NCBI GenBank assembly: GCA_024687125.1
Contig: JAILFA010000081.1
Location: 23,632-87,631 of the forward strand
Direction: 5' to 3'
Origin: Lachnospiraceae bacterium
Lineage (GTDB): Bacteria > Bacillota > Clostridia > Lachnospirales > Lachnospiraceae
DNA length: 64,000 nt
Positions within the stretch are counted from its first letter, which is position 1; every line of letters starts with the position of its first letter. The translations under genes and the position numbers were made by a program. Positions 20,825 to 30,780 of the stretch are shown here, one piece after another. The notes beneath the pieces are model-generated. The model was not told the DNA's origin and did not search any database. It saw nothing but the letters and a program-made list of their open reading frames with translations.

Positions 20825-21806
20825 CAATCGTCTGTTTATGGTCCTCCCGTGCTACAACGAGGAGGAAGTGCTTCCGGAGACATCCAGGCGTCTTTCTGAA
20901 AAGATCAGGGGGATGATCTCAGACGGTACGATCGCGGAAAACAGCCGTATTCTTTTTGTCGATGACGGCTCCCGCGACACTACCTGGCAGCTGATCTCGG
21001 CGCTCTGTAAAGACGATCCGCTCTTTCAGGGAGTGCGGCTCGCTGCGAACCGCGGTCATCAGAACGCGCTTCTGGCGGGACTGATGGTTGCTTCCGGGAT
21101 CTGCGATATGGCGATCTCGATGGATGCGGACCTGCAGGATGACATCGGGGTGATCGATGCCATGGTGGAAAAATACACGGCTGGCGCGGATATTGTCTAC
21201 GGCGTACGCAGCGACCGGAAAACGGACTCCTTTTTCAAACGAACGACCGCGCGCAGCTTTTATAAGCTGATGCACGGCATGGGCGCGGAGACGGTGTATG
21301 ATCATGCTGATTTCCGGCTGATGAGTCAGAGGGCACTCAAGGCCCTTGCGCAGTACGGCGAAGTCAATCTGTTCCTGCGCGGCATTGTGCCGATGCTGGG
21401 CTTTGAAACTCAGATCGTGGAGTACAGCCGAGCAAAGCGCTTTGCGGGTGAGAGCAAGTATCCGCTCAGGAAGATGCTTTCCTTTGCACTGGAGGGGATC
21501 ACCTCGCTTTCGGTCAAGCCGATCCGGATGATCACGGGACTGGGATTCGGCATTTTTATGGTGAGCATCGTCGTCCTCATCTATTCGCTTGTTCGGTATT
21601 TCACCGGTCATACGATCCCCGGCTGGACGACCACGGTGCTTTCCGTCTGGGCGATCGGCGGTCTGATGATGATCTCGCTGGGCGTGATCGGGGAGTATAT
21701 CGGAAAGATCTATCTGGAGAGCAAGGCAAGGCCCAGATATCTCATTGAGGAATATCTGGGAGATGATACAGAGGTCGATCTGATCGACAGAAAGGGTATG
21801 AGCTGA
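20811..21806 (+). CDS. GT2 polyprenyl-phosphate glycosyltransferase (CsbB/GtrB-like)
   Basis: [13 protein letters not shown]...[13 protein letters not shown]...DADLQD; two C-terminal TM helices ending [24 protein letters not shown]. Confidence 0.9.
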   Translation: MRQINNRLFMVLPCYNEEEVLPETSRRLSEKIRGMISDGTIAENSRILFVDDGSRDTTWQLISALCKDDPLFQGVRLAANRGHQNALLAGLMVASGICDMAISMDADLQDDIGVIDAMVEKYTAGADIVYGVRSDRKTDSFFKRTTARSFYKLMHGMGAETVYDHADFRLMSQRALKALAQYGEVNLFLRGIVPMLGFETQIVEYSRAKRFAGESKYPLRKMLSFALEGITSLSVKPIRMITGLGFGIFMVSIVVLIYSLVRYFTGHTIPGWTTTVLSVWAIGGLMMISLGVIGEYIGKIYLESKARPRYLIEEYLGDDTEVDLIDRKGMS

Positions 21807-21808
21807 AG

Positions 21809-22702
21809 ATGCATGAGGTTGAGGAAAAAGACGACTATATCGTAGTCGACGGTCATAAGATCCGCAGGACCAAGCCCGCCGAGGAGGAACAGCCGCAAAA
21901 CGCTGATCAGAAGAACACGCAGGGTGCGCCTGCCAGGGAACCCGCCAACGAGCATTCGCATATCGGCAGGGTGATCGGTGTGGTATCCGGAAAAGGCGGT
22001 GTCGGCAAGAGCTTTGTCACCGCTGCAGCAGCGGTCATGTTAAACCGCAGAGGGCTCAGAACTGCCATTCTGGATGCGGATATCACCGGGCCGTCGATCC
22101 CCAGGATGTTCGGGATCAGCCGGGGCGGCGGCGCTGACGCGGCGAGCGAGACGGAGATCCTGCCCGGAACGACCGGGACCGGAATAAAGCTCATGAGTCT
22201 CAATCTTCTGATGCCAAATGAGACGGATCCGGTGATCTGGCGCGGCCCCGTGATCGCGGGCGTCGTCAAGCAGTTCTGGAAGGATGTCCGGTGGGGCGAT
22301 ATTGATGTGATGCTGGTGGATATGCCGCCCGGGACCGGCGATGTGCCGCTCACGGTGTTTCAGTCTCTCCCGGTGGACGGTATCGTTGTTGTGTCCACCC
22401 CGCAGGAGCTTGTCTCCATGATCGTCGAAAAGGCGATCAACATGGCACAGCTGATGGAGATCCCGGTGATCGGCCTGGTGGAGAATATGAGTTATCTGAC
22501 CTGTCCGCACTGCGGCGAGCCGATCTATCTGTTCGGTGACGAGCATGATGCCGGTGCCATCAGACGGGGGATCGATATCGTAGCCCGCCTTCCGATGAAT
22601 CCGGGATTCGCGCAGATCGCGGACCAGGGAAGAATCGAGGAACTGCAGACCGCGGATTTCGACGTGCTTGTTGAAAAACTGGATGTACTGGTCCGGGCAT
22701 AA
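21809..22702 (+). CDS. mrp: Mrp/NBP35-type ATP-binding protein
   Basis: VVSGKGGVGKSFVTAAAA; DMPPGTGDVPLTVFQS; C-terminal CPHC. Confidence 0.93.
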   Translation: MHEVEEKDDYIVVDGHKIRRTKPAEEEQPQNADQKNTQGAPAREPANEHSHIGRVIGVVSGKGGVGKSFVTAAAAVMLNRRGLRTAILDADITGPSIPRMFGISRGGGADAASETEILPGTTGTGIKLMSLNLLMPNETDPVIWRGPVIAGVVKQFWKDVRWGDIDVMLVDMPPGTGDVPLTVFQSLPVDGIVVVSTPQELVSMIVEKAINMAQLMEIPVIGLVENMSYLTCPHCGEPIYLFGDEHDAGAIRRGIDIVARLPMNPGFAQIADQGRIEELQTADFDVLVEKLDVLVRA

Positions 22703-22716
22703 GAGGGCAGGAACGG

Positions 22717-24147
22717 ATGAAATGGAAACCGGATAAAAACCAGATCCGATGGGGAGTCACGATCTTCCTGACAGCGGCAGCCATTATGCTGCTGTATTAT
22801 CTGCTGTTCCAGGGAAGCAGATTCACGGGCGGTATCAGCCGTTTCCTCGGTGTCATGGCACCCTTACTCTACGGGATCGTCATCGCGTATATCCTGTCCC
22901 CGGTTCTGCATTTTGTAGAAAAAAGGATCTTTGCGCCCATCTACAGAAAGCGCGGTATCGATCTGCGCACGCCTGAAGCGGAGAAATACAGGAAGAGGGT
23001 ACGCGGCTGGTCGGTCACCATCACCATGACGTTTTTCCTCCTGGCGCTCGGACTGCTCCTGATGATCATCCTGCCGCAGCTGATCTCCAATCTGCGGGAT
23101 TTTATCTACATGACGCCCGTGTATTTCGGCAATGTTGCCAACGCTGCGGTCGATCTGATCAAAAAACTGCCGCTGCAGGACAGCGAGACGTTTTTCAGAA
23201 ACACGGATATCGTGGAACTGATCAAGAGCATCGCGCAGTCCGCCGCTTCCCTGATCGAGCGTATCCAGCCGCACATCCAGACGCTTCTGCACATCTTTTC
23301 CGTGAGCATCACATCGACCTTTAACGTGATCTTCAGCTTTGCGGTCGGCCTGGTCGTGGCGGTCTATCTACTCCTGAGCAAGGAAAAACTGAAGTCACAG
23401 TGGAAAAAGATCATGTACGCGGTCTTTAAGGAGGAGACGGCCAATGAGCTGATCTCGGGCGTCCGCTACACACACTATGTCTTTTCCGGGTTCCTGGGCG
23501 GCAAGATCATCGATTCGATCGTCGTCGCGATCCTATGCTACATCGGTGCGCTCGTTATGGGAACGCCGTACGCGATCATCATGGCGGTCATCGTGGGCGT
23601 GACCAATATGATCCCGTTCTTCGGACCGTATATCGGTGAGTTCATCACCTTTGTCCTGCTCGTGATGATCCATCCGTTCTCGGCAGTCACCTTTTTCCTG
23701 TTTCTATTTGTCCTGCAGCAGATCGACGGCAACATCATCGGCCCCAAGATCCTCGGTGATTCCACGGGACTGCCCGGTTTCTGGGTGATCGTTTCCGTCC
23801 TGCTTTTCGGCTACTTCTTCGGCGTCTACGGCTGGGTGCTCGGCGTGCCGCTGTTCGCGGTCCTCTACGCATTCATCCGCAGGGTCGTCAACCGCCGTCT
23901 GGAAAAAAGAGATCTGCCGACAGATACCGGACAGTACAGGGATGCCGCCTATGTGGAAAAGGGAAAGCTTGTTCAGAAGGCGGACGCGGATCTGGACCGT
24001 TATCATGTCCGCCATCCGATGTCTTTCTGGCGAAGGTTCTTCCGCATGCGTGATGAGATCGGGAACCATATCGGCGATACGCTGCACAAAAAAGACGATA
24101 CGGACACGAAACCGGAGGATCCCGGAGAAAAATCAGACGGGACTTGA
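22717..24147 (+). CDS. AI-2E family transporter
   Basis: Multi-TM; GVTNMIPFFGPYIGEF; GNIIGPKILGDSTGLPGFWVIVSVLLFGYFFGVYGWVLGVPLFAV. Confidence 0.9.
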   Translation: MKWKPDKNQIRWGVTIFLTAAAIMLLYYLLFQGSRFTGGISRFLGVMAPLLYGIVIAYILSPVLHFVEKRIFAPIYRKRGIDLRTPEAEKYRKRVRGWSVTITMTFFLLALGLLLMIILPQLISNLRDFIYMTPVYFGNVANAAVDLIKKLPLQDSETFFRNTDIVELIKSIAQSAASLIERIQPHIQTLLHIFSVSITSTFNVIFSFAVGLVVAVYLLLSKEKLKSQWKKIMYAVFKEETANELISGVRYTHYVFSGFLGGKIIDSIVVAILCYIGALVMGTPYAIIMAVIVGVTNMIPFFGPYIGEFITFVLLVMIHPFSAVTFFLFLFVLQQIDGNIIGPKILGDSTGLPGFWVIVSVLLFGYFFGVYGWVLGVPLFAVLYAFIRRVVNRRLEKRDLPTDTGQYRDAAYVEKGKLVQKADADLDRYHVRHPMSFWRRFFRMRDEIGNHIGDTLHKKDDTDTKPEDPGEKSDGT

Positions 24148-24226
24148 CTTTCCCGGGAACGCGTTTTTATAATGTTACGGATGTAAGAAGCTATTACGGA
24201 TGAGCATCAGACAGGAGGGCTTTTTC

Positions 24227-25258
24227 ATGAGCAAGAAGGAACTGGATTGGGGAAATCTCGGATTTAGCTACATCAAGACGGACAAGCGTTATGTCTCGAA
24301 TTTCAAGAACGGCGCCTGGGATGACGGAGCGATTACGGATGACTCCACCATTGTCATGAGCGAGGATGCGGGTGTTCTCCATTACGCCCAGGAGTGCTTC
24401 GAGGGACTGAAAGCCTATACGACAGCCGACGGACGGATCGTGACGTTCCGTGTAGATCAGAACGCAAAGCGCATGGTTGATTCCGCAAAGCGTCTGGAGA
24501 TGCCTCCTTTCCCGGAAGAGCGGTTCATCGATGCCGTGAAGCAGGTAGTGCGTGCCAACAGCGAGTGGGTGCCTCCGCATGGGAGCGGCGCGACGCTGTA
24601 TGTACGTCCTGTGATGTTTGCCACCGGCAATGTCATCGGTGTGAATCCCGCGGATGAGTATCAGTTCCGTATCTTTGTTACGCCTGTAGGTCCGTATTTC
24701 AAGGGCGGCGCAAAGCCGATCGTCATCAAGGTCAGTGATTTCGACCGCGCGGCACCGCACGGAACCGGCAATATCAAGGCCGGACTCAACTATGCGATGA
24801 GTCTGCACGCGATCGTTACGGCACATAAGGAGGGATTCGCCGAGAACCTTTATCTGGACGCGGCAACCCGCACTTATGTAGAGGAGACGGGCGGCGCCAA
24901 TCTGCTCTTTGTTGACAAGGACGGAAATCTTGTGGTACCGAAGTCTCATTCCGATTCGATCCTTCCTTCCATTACCCGCCGTTCCATCGTGGAGATGGCC
25001 CGCGATCATCTCCACATGAACGTTGAGGAACGGTTCGTGAAGCTCGACGAGCTTGATAACTTCACGGAGATGGGTCTGTGCGGCACCGCGGCGGTCATCT
25101 CGCCGGTCGGCAAGATCAACGACCATGGCCGTGAGATCTGCTTCGCGAGCGGCATGGAGAAGATGGGTCCGGTGATCCAGAAACTTTATGATACGCTGAC
25201 GGGTATGCAGATGGGAGATATCCCTGCACCCGAAGGATGGATCCATGTGATCGACTGA
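24227..25258 (+). CDS. ilvE: Branched-chain amino-acid aminotransferase
   Basis: HYAQECFEGLKAY; GTGNIKAGLNYAMSL; EETGGANLLFV. ATG 24227 after ACAGGAGGG. Confidence 0.95.
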   Translation: MSKKELDWGNLGFSYIKTDKRYVSNFKNGAWDDGAITDDSTIVMSEDAGVLHYAQECFEGLKAYTTADGRIVTFRVDQNAKRMVDSAKRLEMPPFPEERFIDAVKQVVRANSEWVPPHGSGATLYVRPVMFATGNVIGVNPADEYQFRIFVTPVGPYFKGGAKPIVIKVSDFDRAAPHGTGNIKAGLNYAMSLHAIVTAHKEGFAENLYLDAATRTYVEETGGANLLFVDKDGNLVVPKSHSDSILPSITRRSIVEMARDHLHMNVEERFVKLDELDNFTEMGLCGTAAVISPVGKINDHGREICFASGMEKMGPVIQKLYDTLTGMQMGDIPAPEGWIHVID

Positions 25259-25281
25259 TACGGATCGGGATCAGATATCAG

Positions 25282-25316
25282 AATCCCCGCTGCCGTAAAG
25301 CGCAGCGGGGATTTTT
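25282..25316 (+). terminator. Rho-independent terminator after ilvE
   Basis: aatccccgctgc-cgtaaag-cgcagcggggatttttg. Confidence 0.85.
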
Positions 25317-25350
25317 GTATTCCTGTGTCGTTGAAAACGCGGCTCACTTC

Positions 25351-27153
25351 TTATCCGTCGACGCTGATGAGCCCTTCGGTTCCTGGTTTGACGGCCATGG
25401 AGTAGTTCGTGTGGTAGATCACATATCCAGGATGAGCTCCGGCCGGCTTTTTGACTTCCTTTCTGCGGACGTAGTCCACCTCGACGAGCTGCTGTTCACT
25501 TCCCGCCGAATAGCAGGCGGCGAGGGAAGCGGCGATCTCGAAGATCCTGTCAGGCAGTTCCTCCTGCCTGCCCTGCGGAACCTTGAGGATGACATGGGAG
25601 CCCGGGATCTTTTTGGCGTGAAACCACCAATCGCCGCCGTTCGCGAACTGAAAGGTCAGTCGGTCGTTCTGCAGGTTGTTCCTTCCGACATAGAGATCAT
25701 AGGTCTCTTCCCGGCCGCTGTCCGTAATAACGGCGCGGTAGTGGAGCGGCGGGCTCTTTTCTTCTTTCTTTCTGCCTTTTGTTTTTCCACCCGCGGATGC
25801 GGGTTTTTTCAGATAACCGGAGATCGCCAGTTCCTCGCGGATCTCGGAGAGATCGCTTTCCGTACGGGCAAGGGTGATGGCTTCCTCGACGCTCATCAGA
25901 TGCTCGATGTCGAGACGGACGGCCTGTGTCTGCTCGGCGAGAGCTTCTGCTGTACGCTTGAGCTTCCGGTAGCGGTCAAAATACTTCCCGGCGTTTTCCT
26001 GGGCGGTGAGCTGCGGATCGAGCGGGATATCGATCTCCTGATCCGTGTGGTAATCCGTGACCGTCAGGTGCTTTGCTTTCGGCTCCGCCTGATAGCCGAA
26101 GGCCTGCAGGAGCTCGCCGTAGAGGCGGTACCGATCCATCTTTCCGGTGTCGGCCAGCTGCTTTTCCTGCAGATCCAGCTTTTTGCGGCTGCGCTCGAGG
26201 AGAGTCCCGACCAGGTGCCGGAGGTCCGCGGAGCGCTCATGCATTCGGTTCAGGAGCGCTTTTTCACGATAGTAGCAGGCGATCAGAGGGCTCATATCAG
26301 GATAGCTGACGAGCCTGGCATCCTGGGTGTGCTCATAGAGGGTGAGCGGTACGGCTGCGTACTCTGTCGGGATATCCCGCAGATAGGCTATGCAGGGAGA
26401 AAAAGCCCCGTTTTTCAGGTCCTGTGCAAATGTCAGAAAAGTATCGCAGAGACGGTCAAACTCCGCGTCCGTCAGCGAGATCGCCGAGCGGTCGGCGTCA
26501 ATACCGGCGCGGTAGCACAGTTCCTGGGAAAGGATCGTGGAGATGCCCTGTACGCAGGAGACGATCGCCTTGGCAAGGGGCATGCCCCTGCCGCGCAGAG
26601 AGGTCTGCAGATACTTTCTGTCCGCATCTGCCGGAGGGACCTTGCCCTGCTGGGCGGGGACAAAGTATGCCCGGCCTGGGAGGACCTCGCGGACAGAGCT
26701 CATCGCGGAGGATACCCGCCGGATGCTGTCAATGATCCGATCTTCTTCATCGGTCAGGATGATGTTCGAGTATTTGCCCATGAGTTCGATGAGCAGAATA
26801 TGACGCTTCCTGTCACCCATTTCGTCGAGACCTTCGATCGTGAACCTCAGGATCCGTTCGAAATCCGGTTGTTTCACGGAGAGGATGCGGCCGCCGGTCA
26901 GGTGCTTGCGCAGGAGCATGCAGAATGCGGGTGCCTGAGGCGGTGCGGGTTTGTTCTCGGTGGTCAGATAGACGAGCGGGAGAGAAGCGTTCGATGAAAG
27001 GACCAGGCGGACGGTGCCTTCCTGACCCTGCGGTTTGGCCGTGATATAGAGTTCGTCCCCTTCCGTCTGGGAGATCTTGTTGATCCTGGCACCGGCCAGG
27101 ACGGCTTCCAGCTCCCTGGACAGGGCGTAAACAGTGAGTCCGTCAAATGCCAT
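25351..27153 (-). CDS. rqcH: NFACT/Rqc2 homolog, ribosome quality control
   Basis: MAFDGLTVYALSRELEAVLAGARINKISQ; C-terminal YVGRNNLQNDRLTFQFANGGDWWFHAKKIPGSHVIL. Confidence 0.95.
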   Translation of the reverse strand: MAFDGLTVYALSRELEAVLAGARINKISQTEGDELYITAKPQGQEGTVRLVLSSNASLPLVYLTTENKPAPPQAPAFCMLLRKHLTGGRILSVKQPDFERILRFTIEGLDEMGDRKRHILLIELMGKYSNIILTDEEDRIIDSIRRVSSAMSSVREVLPGRAYFVPAQQGKVPPADADRKYLQTSLRGRGMPLAKAIVSCVQGISTILSQELCYRAGIDADRSAISLTDAEFDRLCDTFLTFAQDLKNGAFSPCIAYLRDIPTEYAAVPLTLYEHTQDARLVSYPDMSPLIACYYREKALLNRMHERSADLRHLVGTLLERSRKKLDLQEKQLADTGKMDRYRLYGELLQAFGYQAEPKAKHLTVTDYHTDQEIDIPLDPQLTAQENAGKYFDRYRKLKRTAEALAEQTQAVRLDIEHLMSVEEAITLARTESDLSEIREELAISGYLKKPASAGGKTKGRKKEEKSPPLHYRAVITDSGREETYDLYVGRNNLQNDRLTFQFANGGDWWFHAKKIPGSHVILKVPQGRQEELPDRIFEIAASLAACYSAGSEQQLVEVDYVRRKEVKKPAGAHPGYVIYHTNYSMAVKPGTEGLISVDG

Positions 27154-27165
27154 AGCAAAGGATAT

Positions 27166-27193
27166 AGTATATCTGTTCTTGTATAAATGTCAA
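27166..27193 (-). promoter_or_regulatory. Sigma-A-like promoter for rqcH
   Basis: On the minus strand: TTGACA - 16 nt - TATACT. Confidence 0.7.
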
Positions 27194-27272
27194 TCTTGTG
27201 CTACGATGATATAGCGTTTTTGCGGCGGTTTACCTGCGGCCGCGGGGGTCTGAAACAGGAGGGGACAGGCAT

Positions 27273-28769
27273 ATGGAAACACTGAATTATGCGGTTCTGG
27301 AGAAATCCGGTTACAAGGGGTTCATCCAGAAGGAAGCACCGATCCGTGTACTGCAGTTCGGCGAGGGCAATTTCATGCGTGCCTTTGTCGATTATTTTTT
27401 TGACGTCAGCAATGAAAAGGCGGGATGGAACGGCAAGGTCGCTCTGATCCAGCCGATCGCTCAGGGACTGACGAAGCTGATCAATGATCAGGAGGGCCTG
27501 TATACCCTGTACCTGCGTGGCAGCGAGAATGGAAACAAAGTCGACGAAAAGCGGGTGATCTCTTCCTGCGCCTGCTGTCTCAATCCTTATGACGCATCTG
27601 ATTATGACAGGATCATGGAGATCGCCGAGAGCGATGATCTTGACATTGTCGCGAGCAATACCACGGAAGCGGGCATCGCCTATGATCCGGCCTGTCAGTT
27701 TGCGGACCGGCCGGCAGCAAGCTTTCCCGGCAAGCTCACACAGGTTCTCTACAGACGTTTTCAGGCTGGAAAGAAGGGAATCGTTGTTCTTTCCTGCGAA
27801 CTCATCGACAACAACGGCAAGGAGCTTCTAAAGTGCGTCAATCAGTACATCGAGCAGTGGGGACTGTCCGCCGATTTCCGCAGGTGGATTAACGAGGAAA
27901 ACATCTTCTGTTCTACACTGGTCGACCGCATCGTGCCCGGCCGTATCCGCGACAAGGCCGAGGTCGAGGCTCTTGAAGCGGTAAACGGTTATCACGACGA
28001 ACTGATCGATGTAGGCGAGATCTTCGGCGTGTGGATCATCGAGGGTCCAGCTGGACTGGAGGACAGGCTGCCGTTCAAAAAGGCCGGCGTCAATGTCCAT
28101 GTGGTACCGGATGTCATGCCGTACAAGCACCGCAAGGTCAGGATCCTCAACGGCGCGCATACCGGCTTTGTCCTCGGGGCGTATCTGAGCGGCCAGGACA
28201 TTGTCCGCGACTGCATGCACAATGAGGCGATCTCCGGGTTTATGAACAGGATGCTCTATGATGAGGTGATCCCGACGCTCGACCTGGACCGGGACGATCT
28301 GATGGATTTTGCCGCGGCAGTCAAGGACCGTTTCAACAATCCCTTTGTCAATCATGAGCTAATGAGCATCTCCCTGAACTCGACGAGCAAGTGGAAGGCC
28401 AGGAACATGCCGTCCTTCCTCGAGTATATCCGAAAGACCGGGAAGCTTCCCGTCTGCCTGACGATGTCGCTGGCAGCCTATATCGCCTTTTACTCAAACG
28501 ATATCCAGGAGCTGACGGACGCGGGCCTTGTCTGCAGACGCCCTGCGGGCAATACCTACACGGTAAATGACGACCGCTGGGTGCTGGAGTTCTATTACGA
28601 ACACCGTGCGGATTCCGAGGAGAAGCTTGTCAAAGCGGTCCTTGGCAATACGAAGATGTGGGATCAGGATCTGGGTGCGATCGAGGGTCTTACGGAGCAG
28701 GTGATCGGTGATCTTAAGATGATCAGGACTGAGGGCGCCGAAAAGGCGTATGCCGGCGCTATCGCATAA
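27273..28769 (+). CDS. uxaB: Tagaturonate reductase / altronate oxidoreductase (mannitol dehydrogenase superfamily)
   Basis: VLQFGEGNFMRAFVDYFFDVSNE; RKVRILNGAHTGFVLGAYLSGQDIV. Confidence 0.88.
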   Translation: METLNYAVLEKSGYKGFIQKEAPIRVLQFGEGNFMRAFVDYFFDVSNEKAGWNGKVALIQPIAQGLTKLINDQEGLYTLYLRGSENGNKVDEKRVISSCACCLNPYDASDYDRIMEIAESDDLDIVASNTTEAGIAYDPACQFADRPAASFPGKLTQVLYRRFQAGKKGIVVLSCELIDNNGKELLKCVNQYIEQWGLSADFRRWINEENIFCSTLVDRIVPGRIRDKAEVEALEAVNGYHDELIDVGEIFGVWIIEGPAGLEDRLPFKKAGVNVHVVPDVMPYKHRKVRILNGAHTGFVLGAYLSGQDIVRDCMHNEAISGFMNRMLYDEVIPTLDLDRDDLMDFAAAVKDRFNNPFVNHELMSISLNSTSKWKARNMPSFLEYIRKTGKLPVCLTMSLAAYIAFYSNDIQELTDAGLVCRRPAGNTYTVNDDRWVLEFYYEHRADSEEKLVKAVLGNTKMWDQDLGAIEGLTEQVIGDLKMIRTEGAEKAYAGAIA

Positions 28770-28778
28770 CCAAACGGC

Positions 28779-28807
28779 TTGCGCAGAGACTTGATCAGTG
28801 GTATAAT
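28779..28807 (+). promoter_or_regulatory. Sigma-A-like promoter for the yicC-gmk-rpoZ-rimO-pgsA operon
   Basis: TTGCGC - 17 nt - TATAAT, 12 nt before the yicC ATG. Confidence 0.7.
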
Positions 28808-28818
28808 GCGAGGATGCT

Positions 28819-29706
28819 ATGGTTTACAGCATGACAGGCTTCGGCAGAGGCGAAGCGACAACAGAAGGATATCGAATAACCGCAGAGATCCGTTCAGTCA
28901 ACAACCGCTATCTTGATCTGAATCTCAAACTGCCAAGACGGCTGCTGTGCGCCGAAACAGAGGTCAGATCCCTCCTCAAGCGCTATATGAAGCGCGGCAA
29001 GGTGGATCTGTTCGTTTCGTACGTCAGCGACGAGGGAATCGGAGCGCAGGTCAGATACAACCATGAGATCGCCAGGGAATATCTGGAGAGCCTCAAGAGG
29101 ATGGCTATGGATTTCGGTCTCGAGGACGACGTTCATCTGACCAGCCTCGCGAGATTCCCGGATGTCTTTACGACCGAGGAGGAGGAACTCGACGAAAACG
29201 AGATGACTGCCGGTATCCTGCAGGCCGTGGAAGCTGCCTGCAGGCAGTTTGTCGAAGTCAGGAAAAAAGAGGGCGGATTCCTCAGGGATGACCTGATCGA
29301 GAAGCTTACGGTGATGGCGTCGGATGTGGATGCCATCCGGGAGCGCTCCCCGCAGATTATCGAAGAGTATAAGCAGTCACTCAGAGCCAAGGTGGCTGAT
29401 CTTCTTGAGGACAACAAGATCGATGAGGGACGGCTTTCCGCTGAGATCACACTCTACGCCGACAAGATCTGCGTTGATGAGGAACTGGTACGTCTGACCA
29501 GTCATATCGGGCAGATGAAGGATGCCCTCGAAAAGGGAGACGAGCGGGACGGCATCGGCCGCAAGCTTGATTTCATCGCACAGGAGATGAACCGCGAGGC
29601 CAACACGATCCTCTCCAAATCGACGGATCTTGAGATATCCGACAGAGGGATCGGCCTCAAGACCACGATCGAAAAGGTGAGGGAACAGATACAGAACGTA
29701 GAATAG
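28819..29706 (+). CDS. yicC: YicC family endoribonuclease
   Basis: MVYSMTGFGRGEATTEGYRITAEIRSVNNRYLDLNLKLPR; C-terminal EMNREANTILSKSTD. Confidence 0.96.
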   Translation: MVYSMTGFGRGEATTEGYRITAEIRSVNNRYLDLNLKLPRRLLCAETEVRSLLKRYMKRGKVDLFVSYVSDEGIGAQVRYNHEIAREYLESLKRMAMDFGLEDDVHLTSLARFPDVFTTEEEELDENEMTAGILQAVEAACRQFVEVRKKEGGFLRDDLIEKLTVMASDVDAIRERSPQIIEEYKQSLRAKVADLLEDNKIDEGRLSAEITLYADKICVDEELVRLTSHIGQMKDALEKGDERDGIGRKLDFIAQEMNREANTILSKSTDLEISDRGIGLKTTIEKVREQIQNVE

Positions 29707-29713
29707 GAGCTAT

Positions 29714-30331
29714 ATGAACCGAGGCATCGTTGTTGTCGTGAGCGGCTTTTCCGGAGCGGGAAAAGGCACCCTCATGAAGAAAATGATCACAGAGTATGAC
29801 GAGTACGCGCTCTCTGTGTCAATGACCACCAGACAGCCCAGAGAGGGCGAGGTGGACGGACGGGAATATTTCTTCACGACCCACGAGAACTTCGAGAGAC
29901 TGATCGGCGAGAACATGTTTATCGAGCACGCCAGGTACTGCGATAATTACTACGGGACGCCCCGTATGTTTGTCGATGAAAAGCTCGCTGAAGGCAGGAA
30001 CGTGCTGCTGGAGATCGAAGTACAGGGTGCTCTGCAGGTGCGCGACATGTATCCGGACGCGGCGTTATTGTTTGTCACACCGCCCAGTGTGGAGGAACTT
30101 GAAAACAGGCTCAGAAGCCGCGGCACCGAGACTGAGGAAAAGATTCAGCAGCGGCTTGCGAGAGCCAAAGAGGAAGCGAAGTTCATCGACCGTTATGATT
30201 ATCTGCTGATCAATGACGATCTGGACCGCTGCAAAGAGGAGATGCACCGGATCATCCGTGCGGCACACGCATCCCCGAAATACAATGCGGAGCTTGTCAG
30301 ATCGCTCACAACAGATCTTGAAAGATACTAA
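29714..30331 (+). CDS. gmk: Guanylate kinase
   Basis: VVSGFSGAGKGTLMKKM; SVSMTTRQPREGEVDGREYFF. Confidence 0.96.
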   Translation: MNRGIVVVVSGFSGAGKGTLMKKMITEYDEYALSVSMTTRQPREGEVDGREYFFTTHENFERLIGENMFIEHARYCDNYYGTPRMFVDEKLAEGRNVLLEIEVQGALQVRDMYPDAALLFVTPPSVEELENRLRSRGTETEEKIQQRLARAKEEAKFIDRYDYLLINDDLDRCKEEMHRIIRAAHASPKYNAELVRSLTTDLERY

Positions 30332-30363
30332 ACGAGGAAGAAGAAAGAGGAGGACACGAAACT

Positions 30364-30774
30364 ATGATACATCCGTCTTATGTTGATCTGATGAAGGTGG
30401 TCAATGAAGGGGTTGAAGAGGGCGAAGAGCCTGTCATCTCCAGCCGCTACTCGATCGTCATGGCGACGGCGCGCAGAGCCCGTCAGCTTGTGGCCGGCGA
30501 TGATCCGCTGACCGAGGATGCAGAGAACCGCAAGGCACTTTCCGTGGCTGTTGAGGAACTCAATGAAGGCAAGATCCGGATCCTGACGGACGAGGAGAAA
30601 GCCGAGATGGACGCACGCCGCGAAGAGGAAGCACGCAACGCCAAGAACCACGGCGGCAGGACGCAGGAAGAAGCCGGCGCGGAAGACGGCACATCAGATG
30701 CCGGCGAGACCGCGGAGGCAGAGGGATCCGCAGAAGCTCCCGCTGATGCCCAAGAGGATGAAGAGGACGCCTGA
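30364..30774 (+). CDS. rpoZ: RNA polymerase omega subunit with extended acidic C-terminal tail
   Basis: MIHPSYVDLMKV...SRYSIVMATARRARQLV...ALSVAVEEL; follows gmk. Confidence 0.9.
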   Translation: MIHPSYVDLMKVVNEGVEEGEEPVISSRYSIVMATARRARQLVAGDDPLTEDAENRKALSVAVEELNEGKIRILTDEEKAEMDARREEEARNAKNHGGRTQEEAGAEDGTSDAGETAEAEGSAEAPADAQEDEEDA

Positions 30775-30780
30775 GATCCG

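Noticed and set aside
25237-26997. 586 aa + strand ORF antisense to rqcH
   Set aside because: The minus-strand product is a clear NFACT protein; the + ORF starts inside ilvE, reads through its terminator and has no family resemblance.
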